This document shows positions 1-6,863 of a stretch of 9,896 nucleotides of DNA, one piece after another. The translations under genes and the position numbers were made by a program. Origin of the DNA: Balneolales bacterium (GTDB lineage: Bacteria; Bacteroidota; Rhodothermia; Balneolales; Balneolaceae); contig JAKSCW010000351.1 in the NCBI GenBank assembly GCA_022360375.1, forward strand, positions 1-9,896. Direction: 5' to 3'. Positions within the stretch are counted from its first letter, which is position 1, and each line of letters begins with the position of its first letter. Below the pieces are notes generated by a model. It had not been told where the DNA came from. It searched no databases and worked only from the letters and a program-made list of their open reading frames with translations.

Positions 1-1
1 C

Positions 2-49
2 GAAGAAATTGAAAAAGAATTGGTTTTGATTCATGAAGACAACTACTAA
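2..49 (+). CDS. C-terminal tail of an upstream gene (partial)
   Basis: From position 2 an open frame reads EEIEKELVLIHEDNY and stops at TAA 47-49, overlapping the first 17 bases of the GH43 gene. The charged, helix-like EEIEKEL stretch looks like a natural protein end, and such overlaps are usual in tight operons. Sugar:cation symporters of the GPH/MFS type often end in a similar charged tail and often precede beta-xylosidase genes, but 15 residues are too few to name the product. If real, the operon begins outside the window and the GH43 gene is not its first member. Confidence 0.42.
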   Translation, partial: EEIEKELVLIHEDNY

Positions 50-1625
50 CCCTATTATCAGAGGCTTTAACCCGGATCCCTCCATACTTAGAGTCGGAGA
101 TGATTATTACATAGCCACCTCTACTTTTGAGTGGTTTCCGGGAGTTCAGATTTTCCATTCTACAGATTTAGTGAATTGGGAATTAATAAACCGCCCGCTT
201 AAGAGAGTTTCACAGCTGGACATGAGGGGGATTCCGGATTCCTGTGGCGTTTGGGCTCCCTGCCTCTCCTACAAAGATGGTTTATTTTACCTGGTTTTTT
301 CCAATGTAAAATCATTCGATGGGCCATGGAAAGACACCCCCAACTATATTGTTACCACCGATGATATTTACGGAGATTGGTCGGATCCCAGTTTTATAAG
401 TTCTGCAGGTTTTGATGGTTCACTCTTTCACGATGATGACGGGAAGAGCTATTACATGTCGATGTTGATGGATCATACTGAGCCTGATTTCTTTGGCGGA
501 ATTGTACTTCAGGAAATTGATTTAAGTACGATGACGCTTCTTGGGGAAATGAAACACATCACCTCCGGTACAGAATTGGGGTGTACGGAAGGGCCCCATA
601 TTTATAAAAAAGATGGCTTCTATTATTTGATATTAGCTGAAGGCGGAACCGAATATGGACATGCTGTTTCCATGCTACGCTCTGAAAGTATTTTTGGGAA
701 ATACGAAGTTCACCCGGAAAACCCGGTTTTCACTGCGCGTTTCAATTCTGCTCATCCCTTACAAAAAGCGGGACATGGCGATCTCGTAGAAACCCCCACC
801 GGAGATTGGTATGCGGTATTTCTTGTAGGACGACCACTGGAGGAACGCGGGCGATGTATTTTAGGAAGAGAAACAGCAATCGAAGAAGTGATTTGGAAAG
901 ATGGATGGCCTTACCCCGTTGAACAACGGGAACCAAGAATATCAATTCCAAGCCTTCAGCTGAAACCTGAACAGATGAATGGTAATCATTCCAAACTCGT
1001 AGAATTCAATGCGGATGAATTGGATATTGATTTTCAGTCACTCAGGGTTCCGGCCTCTGAAGACTGGTGTTCACTGAAAGATCGCCCTGGGTTCTTAAGA
1101 TTGTATGGCCGTGAATCACTTACTTCCACACATCTCCAGAGTTTAATAGCACGCAGGGTCCAGGATTTTAACGTAGAAGTGACAACACGAATGGAATTCA
1201 ATCCTACTAATTTCCAGGAACTGGCGGGGCTCACTTTTTACTACAATACAGCGCATTTCTTTTATCTGAATGTGAGAGGCAAAAAGCACCGGGAAGGAAA
1301 AGAATTAGTGATCATCAGTTCCGACTACTATTCAAGCAAAGAGCATGAAAACAAAATTGATGTTTCCGGTTATGAATCTATCCTTCTGAGAGGGATTCTG
1401 GACAGAGAGGAATTATCTTTCTACTACAGTGTGGATGAGGGGAGCACGTTTCACCAAATTGGGAATTCTTTCGACGCAAGTATTCTATCCGATGACTATG
1501 TGCAGGGCAGTAGTGGACGCTACAAAGCAGCTTTTACAGGTTGTTTTGTGGGAATTTGTTGCCAGGATTTATCTCAAAACCGGCAACATGCAGATTTTGA
1601 ATGGTTTCATTATAAAGAACTATAA
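33..1625 (+). CDS. GH43 beta-xylosidase (xylan 1,4- or 1,3-beta-xylosidase), cytoplasmic
   Basis: This is a 530-residue glycoside hydrolase of family 43, the length of classic two-domain beta-xylosidases such as Geobacillus XynB3. The five-bladed propeller occupies about residues 5-310. The inverting triad is visible: Asp15 as general base in NPDPS, Asp128 as pKa modulator in FDGS, and Glu186 as general acid in CTEGPH. The spacing is almost that of XynB3 (15/128/187, from memory). GHGD at 247-250 supplies the family's conserved His. Residues about 325-530 form the C-terminal beta-sandwich that closes the active site in this subgroup and favours exo-action on short xylo-oligosaccharides. There is no signal peptide, so it should act in the cytoplasm on imported oligosaccharides. 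The start is firm: an in-frame TGA lies at 27-29 and the catalytic Asp is only 15 residues in. No strong Shine-Dalgarno is seen, so translation may be coupled to the upstream gene. Arabinofuranosidase side activity is common in GH43, and 1,3- versus 1,4-linkage preference cannot be read from sequence. Confidence 0.93.
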   Translation: MKTTTNPIIRGFNPDPSILRVGDDYYIATSTFEWFPGVQIFHSTDLVNWELINRPLKRVSQLDMRGIPDSCGVWAPCLSYKDGLFYLVFSNVKSFDGPWKDTPNYIVTTDDIYGDWSDPSFISSAGFDGSLFHDDDGKSYYMSMLMDHTEPDFFGGIVLQEIDLSTMTLLGEMKHITSGTELGCTEGPHIYKKDGFYYLILAEGGTEYGHAVSMLRSESIFGKYEVHPENPVFTARFNSAHPLQKAGHGDLVETPTGDWYAVFLVGRPLEERGRCILGRETAIEEVIWKDGWPYPVEQREPRISIPSLQLKPEQMNGNHSKLVEFNADELDIDFQSLRVPASEDWCSLKDRPGFLRLYGRESLTSTHLQSLIARRVQDFNVEVTTRMEFNPTNFQELAGLTFYYNTAHFFYLNVRGKKHREGKELVIISSDYYSSKEHENKIDVSGYESILLRGILDREELSFYYSVDEGSTFHQIGNSFDASILSDDYVQGSSGRYKAAFTGCFVGICCQDLSQNRQHADFEWFHYKEL

Positions 1626-1640
1626 GGTGTTGGGTAAATC

Positions 1641-2744
1641 ATGAAAAAAATAGTTTTCTGTATTTCCATTTTTACTTTTCTCGTAGCCTGTAATAGCAAG
1701 CCAGGTCATCAAACCTCAGAAAAAGAATTTCAGAAATTTGAGCCTGGAGATGGTGAAGTTCTTCTGTTTGTTGGGCAGGAATTGGATGCCATAGGTGGTT
1801 TGGAAGAATATAATGATGGCTACATCGATCACTTTGAAACTCCTGCCGGATTTACGATGTACACTGACCTTTCACCGGGACATGTGATGTTCGGATTCGA
1901 AAATGTGGGGCTTTCCGGGGTATATGAAACTCATAACTGGGGGGATGGTGATAGCAATATGTCGCTTCAGCTTTCCGATCCGGATTTTGAGCATATGGTT
2001 CTTGCTATTGGACTTTGGATGGTTACCCAGGATGATGAAGTAGCGAATGGAACCAACGACGAGTACATCGATAAGCTTGGGGAATTTATGCTGAGCTTAG
2101 GACAACGCCCTGTTTTTTTAAGAATTGGGTATGAATTTGCAGGCCCCTGGAACGGATATGATCGCGAAGATTATATCGCTGCATATAGAAGGATTAAAGA
2201 CCGCCTAGATGAAATGGGTGTAGAGAATGTAGCGTATGTTTGGCAATCAAAAGGTTTCGGTCTTTCTATGGAGGATTTAGAGGCTTGGTATCCGGGCGAT
2301 GAATATGTGGATTGGATGGGGTATTCGTTTTTTAATAACTGGAGCCAGGCGAGGATGATCGATTTTGCCAGGTTGAAAGGAAAACCCGTATTTATAGCCG
2401 AAGCTACACCAACAATTACCGACACAACCTCTGATATAGGAGGGAAAACACTGGAAACCATTCTTAGCAATCCTGGTCAGGCACAGCAAGCCTGGGAAGA
2501 GTGGTTCATACCCTTCTTCACTACCGTGAATGAAAACCCGGATGTGGTGAAGGCAATTAGTTATATCAATGCTCATTGGTTATCCCGCCCGATGTGGGAA
2601 AACAATCCGACTTTTCAAGGCATTGATGCACGTTTACAAACAAGTGATTACATCATGGAAAAATGGAACAAGGAAATCAACCAGGAAAAGTATCTGAAAG
2701 CCGAGCCAGGGCTGTGGGAATACCTGGAAAACCCTCACAAATAA
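1641..2744 (+). CDS. GH26-like endo-glycanase lipoprotein (candidate endo-beta-xylanase)
   Basis: A 367-residue protein with a lipoprotein signal peptide: Lys-rich start, hydrophobic run, lipobox LVAC with Cys17 as the probable acylated residue. It is likely anchored to the outer membrane, perhaps surface exposed. The body resembles a clan GH-A (beta/alpha)8 barrel of the GH26 type. Glu165 in RIGYEFAGPWNGY fits the acid/base on strand 4 and Glu254 in KPVFIAEATPT fits the nucleophile on strand 7. WYPGDEYVDW (216-225) lies between them. GH26 mannanases carry His-Glu at the acid/base; here it is Tyr-Glu, which argues against an ordinary mannanase. GH26 also contains marine endo-beta-1,3-xylanases, and the GH43 neighbour makes a xylan target plausible. 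It shares RIGYEF-x-GPWNGY and WYPGDEYVDW with the enzyme encoded at 3484-5523, so the two are paralogues. The gene starts 15 bp after the GH43 stop, with an AAGGTG Shine-Dalgarno at 1624-1629. The fold call is good; the substrate is inference. Confidence 0.8.
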   Translation: MKKIVFCISIFTFLVACNSKPGHQTSEKEFQKFEPGDGEVLLFVGQELDAIGGLEEYNDGYIDHFETPAGFTMYTDLSPGHVMFGFENVGLSGVYETHNWGDGDSNMSLQLSDPDFEHMVLAIGLWMVTQDDEVANGTNDEYIDKLGEFMLSLGQRPVFLRIGYEFAGPWNGYDREDYIAAYRRIKDRLDEMGVENVAYVWQSKGFGLSMEDLEAWYPGDEYVDWMGYSFFNNWSQARMIDFARLKGKPVFIAEATPTITDTTSDIGGKTLETILSNPGQAQQAWEEWFIPFFTTVNENPDVVKAISYINAHWLSRPMWENNPTFQGIDARLQTSDYIMEKWNKEINQEKYLKAEPGLWEYLENPHK

Positions 2745-2752
2745 CCGATACT

Positions 2753-3487
2753 ATGGAAAAATCATTAAAGGATTTAGCTGCTGAATTTTGGAAAAAAGGG
2801 TATTTAATTCTTGAATCATATTTTCCCGGAGATATGATGGATGATTACAATTCGAAAATTTTGGAACACTATGGACTAACTCCGGATTGGGAGCATACCG
2901 ATGAATTTGTTTCAAAATCGGCTACTGAAGTGGTACCATGGTTTCCCTTTAAGGATGGTAATTATTATTTCAATGGGGTAAATGACGATAAATACCTGAG
3001 TAAGCTTACGGAAGCTATCATCGGAGAAGACTGGGCGGATTTGTATTGCATGTGTATGTTTTCAAAGAAAGGTTCTAAAGGGCAGGCCTGGCACCAGGAT
3101 TGCCCACCTGAGGACTCTGATGTTTTCAATCTTAACAGGCTTGTATATACTCATGATATTATTCCTGAAATTGGAGGTGAACTTTGTGTAATGGAAGGAA
3201 CCCATAAAAAGGGACTGCTTCCTGCCGGGATACCCAATGAGGATTTAGATGGACAGCTGGTATTCCGCCCCAAAAAGGGAACCGTTGTTCTGCTGCATGG
3301 GCATTGCTGGCACAAAGTGAAGAAAGTAAAAGGAGAGTGGAGAGTATCTACCAATTATCGGGCTGTTCCTAAGGGAGTTCCTGAAGATGTAACAGATATT
3401 TGTGTGTACCGGAATATGCGCTACCGTTTTTCGACATCTGAAGTTATAGAACAACGTTACATTGAACCGAGCGGAGAAACTGTATGA
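2753..3487 (+). CDS. Phytanoyl-CoA dioxygenase (PhyH) family Fe(II)/2-oxoglutarate oxygenase
   Basis: A 244-residue cytoplasmic protein of the PhyH type, near the low end of the family's usual 240-300 residues. The iron triad is visible: His114 and Asp116 in WHQDCP, and His187 in HGHCWHKV. Arg197 in GEWRVSTNYR, ten residues after the distal His, fits the 2-oxoglutarate-binding Arg. GGELCVMEGTHKKG (141-154) is the typical strand and turn of the double-stranded beta-helix core. The frame is open upstream to an ATG at 2663, but that would overlap the GH26-like gene by 82 bp; ATG 2753, 8 bp after the preceding stop, gives a normal family N-terminus (EKSLKDLAAEFWKKGYLIL). No clear Shine-Dalgarno is present, so coupling to the gene before it is likely. 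Known relatives hydroxylate very diverse small molecules, so the substrate is unknown. Its position between two polysaccharide-degrading genes suggests action on a sugar, a sugar substituent or a linked metabolite. No signal peptide. Confidence 0.86.
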   Translation: MEKSLKDLAAEFWKKGYLILESYFPGDMMDDYNSKILEHYGLTPDWEHTDEFVSKSATEVVPWFPFKDGNYYFNGVNDDKYLSKLTEAIIGEDWADLYCMCMFSKKGSKGQAWHQDCPPEDSDVFNLNRLVYTHDIIPEIGGELCVMEGTHKKGLLPAGIPNEDLDGQLVFRPKKGTVVLLHGHCWHKVKKVKGEWRVSTNYRAVPKGVPEDVTDICVYRNMRYRFSTSEVIEQRYIEPSGETV

Positions 3488-5523
3488 GCCGATTCCTCTC
3501 CTTATTGCTGTTTTTAGGGCTATCCTCTGGCTTATGGGCTCAAACTTATGTTGACCGAAACTATTATGGTGCAAAACTGGAACCGGTAAACGGTATTTTC
3601 CATGGGGCGGGTCAGGACCCTGGTACGAACGGTGGGTACAACCAGGCTTTTTTTGATAGCTATGCAGCAGAAATGGATTCCGCTGAATTTCCAAATGTAT
3701 ATGCTTATTACGAGAGTTTGTCCAACATCGGGTCGGAATGGGCTTTTGATCTAAGAGAGAAGCTTCTTCCATACAAAGACAACATGATGATAATCCAGTT
3801 TGGACTCTACCTGGTTGGCCAAACCGGCGATGTACTTTCAGGTGCTCTGGATGAGGATATCGAAGATTTTTTCGAGGGTGTAAGAGAACTGGGTTTACCT
3901 GTACTTTTACGAATAGGATATGAATTCAATGGCCCCTGGAATGGGTATCCTGCTTTTGAATACATCGAGGCTTACAGATACATTACGGATAAGATTCGCC
4001 AAAGAGATGACCTGGAAATTGCCACTGTCTGGAATCTTGCAGCGGAAGGGAGTACAAATTTCATGGATTGGTATCCGGGTGATGAATATGTAGACTGGTG
4101 GAGCATTAATATTTTTCTAACAGAGGATTTTAACCGGCAACTTACCCACGATTATTTAGATAGTGCACACGTACATCAAAAACCAGTTTTGATTGGGGAA
4201 TCAACCCCAAAATTTGTTGGGGTTACTGACGGACAAACTGATTGGGAAACTTGGTTTTCACCCTTTTTTCAAATGATTAGTGAGCAACCGGGTATTAAAT
4301 CTACGGGGTATATAAACTGGGACTGGGCCGATCAAACCATTGATGCAAGCTGGCAAAACTGGGGAGATGCACGTTTAGAAAGCAACGAGGTTGTAGCCGA
4401 TAATTTCCGGGATGAAATGGACGATTCTTTATACATCCATGCTGGAAGTGAACGGGCTTTCAGGCTGGCTTTAGGGGCAATTGATAGTCAGGCTCCTTCC
4501 GGGGTACAAGGGATGGAGGTTGTTAATGAAAATTTTCCAATAACATTGAAATGGGCAGAATCTGAAGATACTTCAGGGATTTCGAGGTATAAAATCTATT
4601 CTGATGGAGAACTGTTTAGCTACACACGGGATACTACCTACACATTCAGGGAAATGAGTGCCGGTGATACCTTAAATATTACGATTTCAGTAGTAGATCG
4701 GGCAGGAAATGAATCAGCTCTTTCTGCGGTAACTGAAATTGGACTAGGGGAAGCTACTGAAGAAAACAATATCATAAAGAATGGTGATTTTGAAGCCGGA
4801 ACCGAATTTTGGAGTTTCGAAATATTTGTAGCAAATGCTTCGGGCAATTTCACCATAGAATCGGATAGTGCCATTAGCGGTACCAATTCTGCATTAATTG
4901 AGCTAACCCAAACAACGAACACAAACTGGCACGTACAGTTACAGCAACTTTTGGAATTAACACCGGGGCATGACTACCGGATAGAATACAGGGCAAAGGC
5001 TGATCAACAAACTTTAATGGAAACCTGGGTACAACAAACAGCAGGGGAGAGCGATTTCGCCCAACAAACGATTGATCTTACCACAGAGGTACAGTTATAT
5101 AGTGATTTTATGCAGGTTCCTGCCGATTATAATGTTAATACCAATATGTATTTACGATTCATGGTAGGTATTTCAGGTTTGTCAAGGATATGGATCGATG
5201 ATGTTAAGGTTTATGACCTGGGTGTAAGGACGAATTCCGAAAATCAGGTCGGGTTTCCATATCGCTCTCAGCTCCACCAGAATTATCCGAATCCTTTCAA
5301 CCCCAGTACGTTAATCAGTTATGATTTAGTTCGTTCAGGCCAGGTGGTTGTAGAGCTTTATGACCTGATAGGCCGGAGAGTTTCAACCCTTTTTGATGGC
5401 TTTCAAACAACAGGAACACATACCATAAATTTTGACGGTTCCAGCCTGAGTAGCGGTATTTATTTGGTTCGGTTAAGAACCAACGGACAAGTTTTTACCA
5501 GAAAAATTACCCTGCTTAAATAA
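3484..5523 (+). CDS. Secreted multidomain GH26-like endo-glycanase with FN3, CBM4/9-like and type A sorting domain
   Basis: A 679-residue secreted enzyme. A Sec signal peptide spans about residues 1-19, with likely cleavage at LWA|Q. The GH26-like barrel occupies about 25-315, with Glu147 in RIGYEFNGPWNGY as probable acid/base and Glu239 in KPVLIGEST as probable nucleophile; WYPGDEYVDW at 196-205 matches the lipoprotein paralogue. An FN3-like module follows (about 335-420, APSGVQGMEV to VDRAGNESALS), then a jelly-roll module like CBM4/9/22 (about 428-578, from NNIIKNGDFEAG to SRIWIDDVKVYDLG). The tail (about 598-679, QNYPNPFNPST to SSGIYLVRL and FTRKITLLK) is a type A C-terminal sorting domain that directs export by the type IX system or a related route. 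The start overlaps the PhyH stop as ATGA and has a strong GGAG at 3473-3476, seven bases upstream. Probable role: initial cleavage of an extracellular polysaccharide, xylan or another beta-glycan. The acid/base is preceded by Tyr, not the His of GH26 mannanases. Confidence 0.84.
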   Translation: MSRFLSLLLFLGLSSGLWAQTYVDRNYYGAKLEPVNGIFHGAGQDPGTNGGYNQAFFDSYAAEMDSAEFPNVYAYYESLSNIGSEWAFDLREKLLPYKDNMMIIQFGLYLVGQTGDVLSGALDEDIEDFFEGVRELGLPVLLRIGYEFNGPWNGYPAFEYIEAYRYITDKIRQRDDLEIATVWNLAAEGSTNFMDWYPGDEYVDWWSINIFLTEDFNRQLTHDYLDSAHVHQKPVLIGESTPKFVGVTDGQTDWETWFSPFFQMISEQPGIKSTGYINWDWADQTIDASWQNWGDARLESNEVVADNFRDEMDDSLYIHAGSERAFRLALGAIDSQAPSGVQGMEVVNENFPITLKWAESEDTSGISRYKIYSDGELFSYTRDTTYTFREMSAGDTLNITISVVDRAGNESALSAVTEIGLGEATEENNIIKNGDFEAGTEFWSFEIFVANASGNFTIESDSAISGTNSALIELTQTTNTNWHVQLQQLLELTPGHDYRIEYRAKADQQTLMETWVQQTAGESDFAQQTIDLTTEVQLYSDFMQVPADYNVNTNMYLRFMVGISGLSRIWIDDVKVYDLGVRTNSENQVGFPYRSQLHQNYPNPFNPSTLISYDLVRSGQVVVELYDLIGRRVSTLFDGFQTTGTHTINFDGSSLSSGIYLVRLRTNGQVFTRKITLLK

Positions 5524-6537
5524 TTAATTTGATTGAGAAGAGTCCCTGACAGATAACTGCACGGGGACTATTCTAAGTTGTCCATGGTGCTCAGCAGGTT
5601 TTTCAAATTTCTCCTGGATAAGGTCGATCGCGCTTTTCGCCAGGTTTTCGTAATTCGTGCGAACAGAGGTAATAGTTGGATAATGGAACTCACAAATGGG
5701 CAGGTCATCAAAACTTGCTAAGGCTAAATCGTTCGGAATGTTAATACCATCTTCCCGTGCGCGCTCCATAAAACCTAAGCACATGTAGTCATTGCTTACA
5801 AATATCGCTCTGGGTTTGTGAGTCAATTTTTTGTATTCATCATACATTGCTCTTCCGGATTCAATCGTGTAATCACCTTCAACCTGCCAAATCAATTTCA
5901 TGTCCGAATGATGTTGAACAAAGTCACCAAATCCGCTTTTTCGAAGAAGTGATTCATTACGTACGGTAGTCCCTAAAATGATACCAACATCCTTATATCC
6001 CTGTTCAAAAAAGTGTTTAGCAACAAGGTACCCGCCTCTGTAAGAATCGAACGTGATAGTATCCAGCACCGGGTTAAGAACGGTTGCTACCGAGATTAAA
6101 GCAAAATTTTTCGGGGTAGCTGCAACAATTTGTTCATATTCATTTTCTACAAGAGCAGGAAGAAACAGGATGGCCCCATCATAGGAGTTAACAGAAAGCA
6201 AATTTATGAGTTCAATAGTGTCATTTAAGTCAAAGCCTGAATTGAAAAGTCCAATACGGACTTTCGAATCCCTTTCTGCTTTTGTAAATCCATCATAGAA
6301 AGAAGCATAGAACTCGCCTACATGAAAATTAGTGATCAAGGCTACTAATATGTTTTCTTTCCTCTTAAAAAGATCATTCGAACTGTCGAGATAGATAGGA
6401 TAGTTCAGCCTTTTTGCGGCGTCTATAATTTTTTGAACGTTTTTAGAATTCCGTTTTGCTTTTCCTCCCAATACTCTGGAAACCGTAGAAATAGATAAGC
6501 CGGTGTAATCTGAAATATCTTTAAGTGTTGTTTTCAT
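5524..6537 (-). CDS. LacI-family transcriptional regulator
   Basis: A 337-residue LacI/GalR regulator, the usual family length. The N-terminal helix-turn-helix is clear (residues 3-24, LKDISDYTGLSISTVSRVLGG), followed by a periplasmic-binding-like sensor domain from about residue 62 (ENILVALITN) to 330. Sensor-domain hallmarks include FVSNDYMCLGFMERA (246-260), GINIPNDLALASFDDL (264-279) and the PTITSVR segment (287-293). The hinge is unusual: after RLNY the expected PN-x-x-AR-x-L is replaced by PIYLDSSNDLFKRK. ATG 6537 is preferred over the in-frame TTG at 6570 because the family's helix 1 begins right after it and GGAG lies seven bases upstream. The gene converges on the glycanase operon with no spacer and diverges from the TonB receptor. 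It probably represses the receptor, and perhaps the operon, until a sugar ligand binds. Confidence 0.93.
   Translation of the reverse strand: MKTTLKDISDYTGLSISTVSRVLGGKAKRNSKNVQKIIDAAKRLNYPIYLDSSNDLFKRKENILVALITNFHVGEFYASFYDGFTKAERDSKVRIGLFNSGFDLNDTIELINLLSVNSYDGAILFLPALVENEYEQIVAATPKNFALISVATVLNPVLDTITFDSYRGGYLVAKHFFEQGYKDVGIILGTTVRNESLLRKSGFGDFVQHHSDMKLIWQVEGDYTIESGRAMYDEYKKLTHKPRAIFVSNDYMCLGFMERAREDGINIPNDLALASFDDLPICEFHYPTITSVRTNYENLAKSAIDLIQEKFEKPAEHHGQLRIVPVQLSVRDSSQSN
5536..5574. terminator. Possible hairpin at the convergent junction
   Basis: AGAA-g-AGTCCC (5536-5546) can pair with GGGACT-a-TTCT (5564-5574): ten pairs with one mismatch around a 17-nt loop. It lies 13 bases after the operon stop, inside the 3' end of the regulator gene. 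The two convergent genes leave no intergenic DNA, so any terminator must be inside a coding region. There is no T-run on either side, so a standard intrinsic terminator is not supported; it could act as an mRNA 3'-end stabiliser or as a Rho-assisted stop. Confidence 0.28.
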
Positions 6538-6627
6538 AAAATTGCTCCATAAACTTCTAAAGTATTGCAAAAAATTTTCACTTTCTATTTTTGCCCCCTT
6601 TTTTTTGTATTTTTTTTTAAGTGTGCC

Positions 6628-6638
6628 TGTGAATCACA
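6628..6638. promoter_or_regulatory. Short palindrome TGTGAATCACA, possible regulator site
   Basis: Perfect 5-bp arms TGTGA/TCACA surround a single central A, about 90 bp upstream of the repressor start. The arms resemble CRP half-sites, but CRP sites have a 6-bp spacer, so it is not a standard CRP box. It may be a second operator for autoregulation, or chance. Confidence 0.22.
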
Positions 6639-6731
6639 ATCGATTTTTAAAACTTCAGGTCTTTTTTTGCCGGTTATTGATTATATATGCAAAAAATTCT
6701 TATTAAAAATGAAAATTATTTAACATAAACC

Positions 6732-6760
6732 TTGATAATTAAGTGTCGTTTGTCTAAAAT
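6732..6760 (+). promoter_or_regulatory. Sigma70-like promoter for the TonB-dependent receptor
   Basis: TTGATA (6732-6737) and TAAAAT (6755-6760) are separated by exactly 17 bases; each matches five of six consensus positions. Transcription would start near 6767, giving a leader of about 97 nt before ATG 6864. The Bacteroidota-type -7 element TAnnTTTG is not present at a fitting distance, although a TTTG lies at 6749-6752. The match is from eye only. Confidence 0.5.
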
Positions 6761-6785
6761 ATACGTGTCTATGATACAGGAATAA

Positions 6786-6805
6786 AAATAAAAGCGCTTT
6801 TGTTT
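6786..6805. promoter_or_regulatory. Probable LacI-family operator (AAAAGCGCTTTT core)
   Basis: A perfect 12-bp palindrome AAAAGCGCTTTT (6790-6801) sits inside a 20-bp near-palindrome, AAAT-core-GTTT, with one mismatched pair. The central CpG flanked by symmetric arms is the hallmark of LacI/GalR operators. It lies about 20-40 bases after the predicted transcription start, where a bound repressor would block the receptor's transcription. The adjacent LacI-family gene is the obvious partner; this link is inference. Confidence 0.6.
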
Positions 6806-6863
6806 GGTATTTCGCATCATTATTCAAAATTCATACAATTAATAATTATTGAAGATTGATATA

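Larger units (their letters stand above)
6538..6863. promoter_or_regulatory. Divergent control region between repressor and receptor genes
   Basis: This 326-bp gene-free stretch is strongly AT-rich and carries no credible open frame. It holds T-tracts (about 6599-6618), a small palindrome TGTGA-A-TCACA (6628-6638), a sigma70-like promoter firing to the right (6732-6760) and a 20-bp near-palindrome (6786-6805). On the minus strand, the repressor's ribosome site GGAG lies seven bases before ATG 6537. I could not pick a convincing minus-strand promoter for the repressor; the A/T tracts make many weak matches. No tRNA, riboswitch or strong hairpin was seen. Confidence 0.75.

Noticed and set aside
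2171..2576. Two minus-strand open frames of 99 residues each
   Set aside because: They are antisense to the GH26-like barrel, overlap each other in different frames and show no recognisable motif.
2663..2752. Longer N-terminus for the oxygenase starting at ATG 2663
   Set aside because: It would overlap the GH26-like gene by 82 bases and add 30 residues unlike any PhyH N-terminus; ATG 2753 fits the family and the operon spacing.
3245..3772. Minus-strand open frame of 175 residues
   Set aside because: It lies fully opposite the well-supported oxygenase and glycanase genes, and its translation shows no domain or composition typical of a real protein.
6538..6570. TTG start at 6570 for the LacI regulator
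   Set aside because: The extra 11 residues precede the helix-turn-helix without a family counterpart, while ATG 6537 has GGAG at ideal spacing.
6599..6618. T-rich tract as an intrinsic terminator
   Set aside because: No GC-rich hairpin precedes it on either strand; it is better seen as AT-rich promoter DNA.
6838..6856. AATAATTATT palindrome just before the receptor start
   Set aside because: Such short AT-only palindromes are expected by chance in this AT-rich region.
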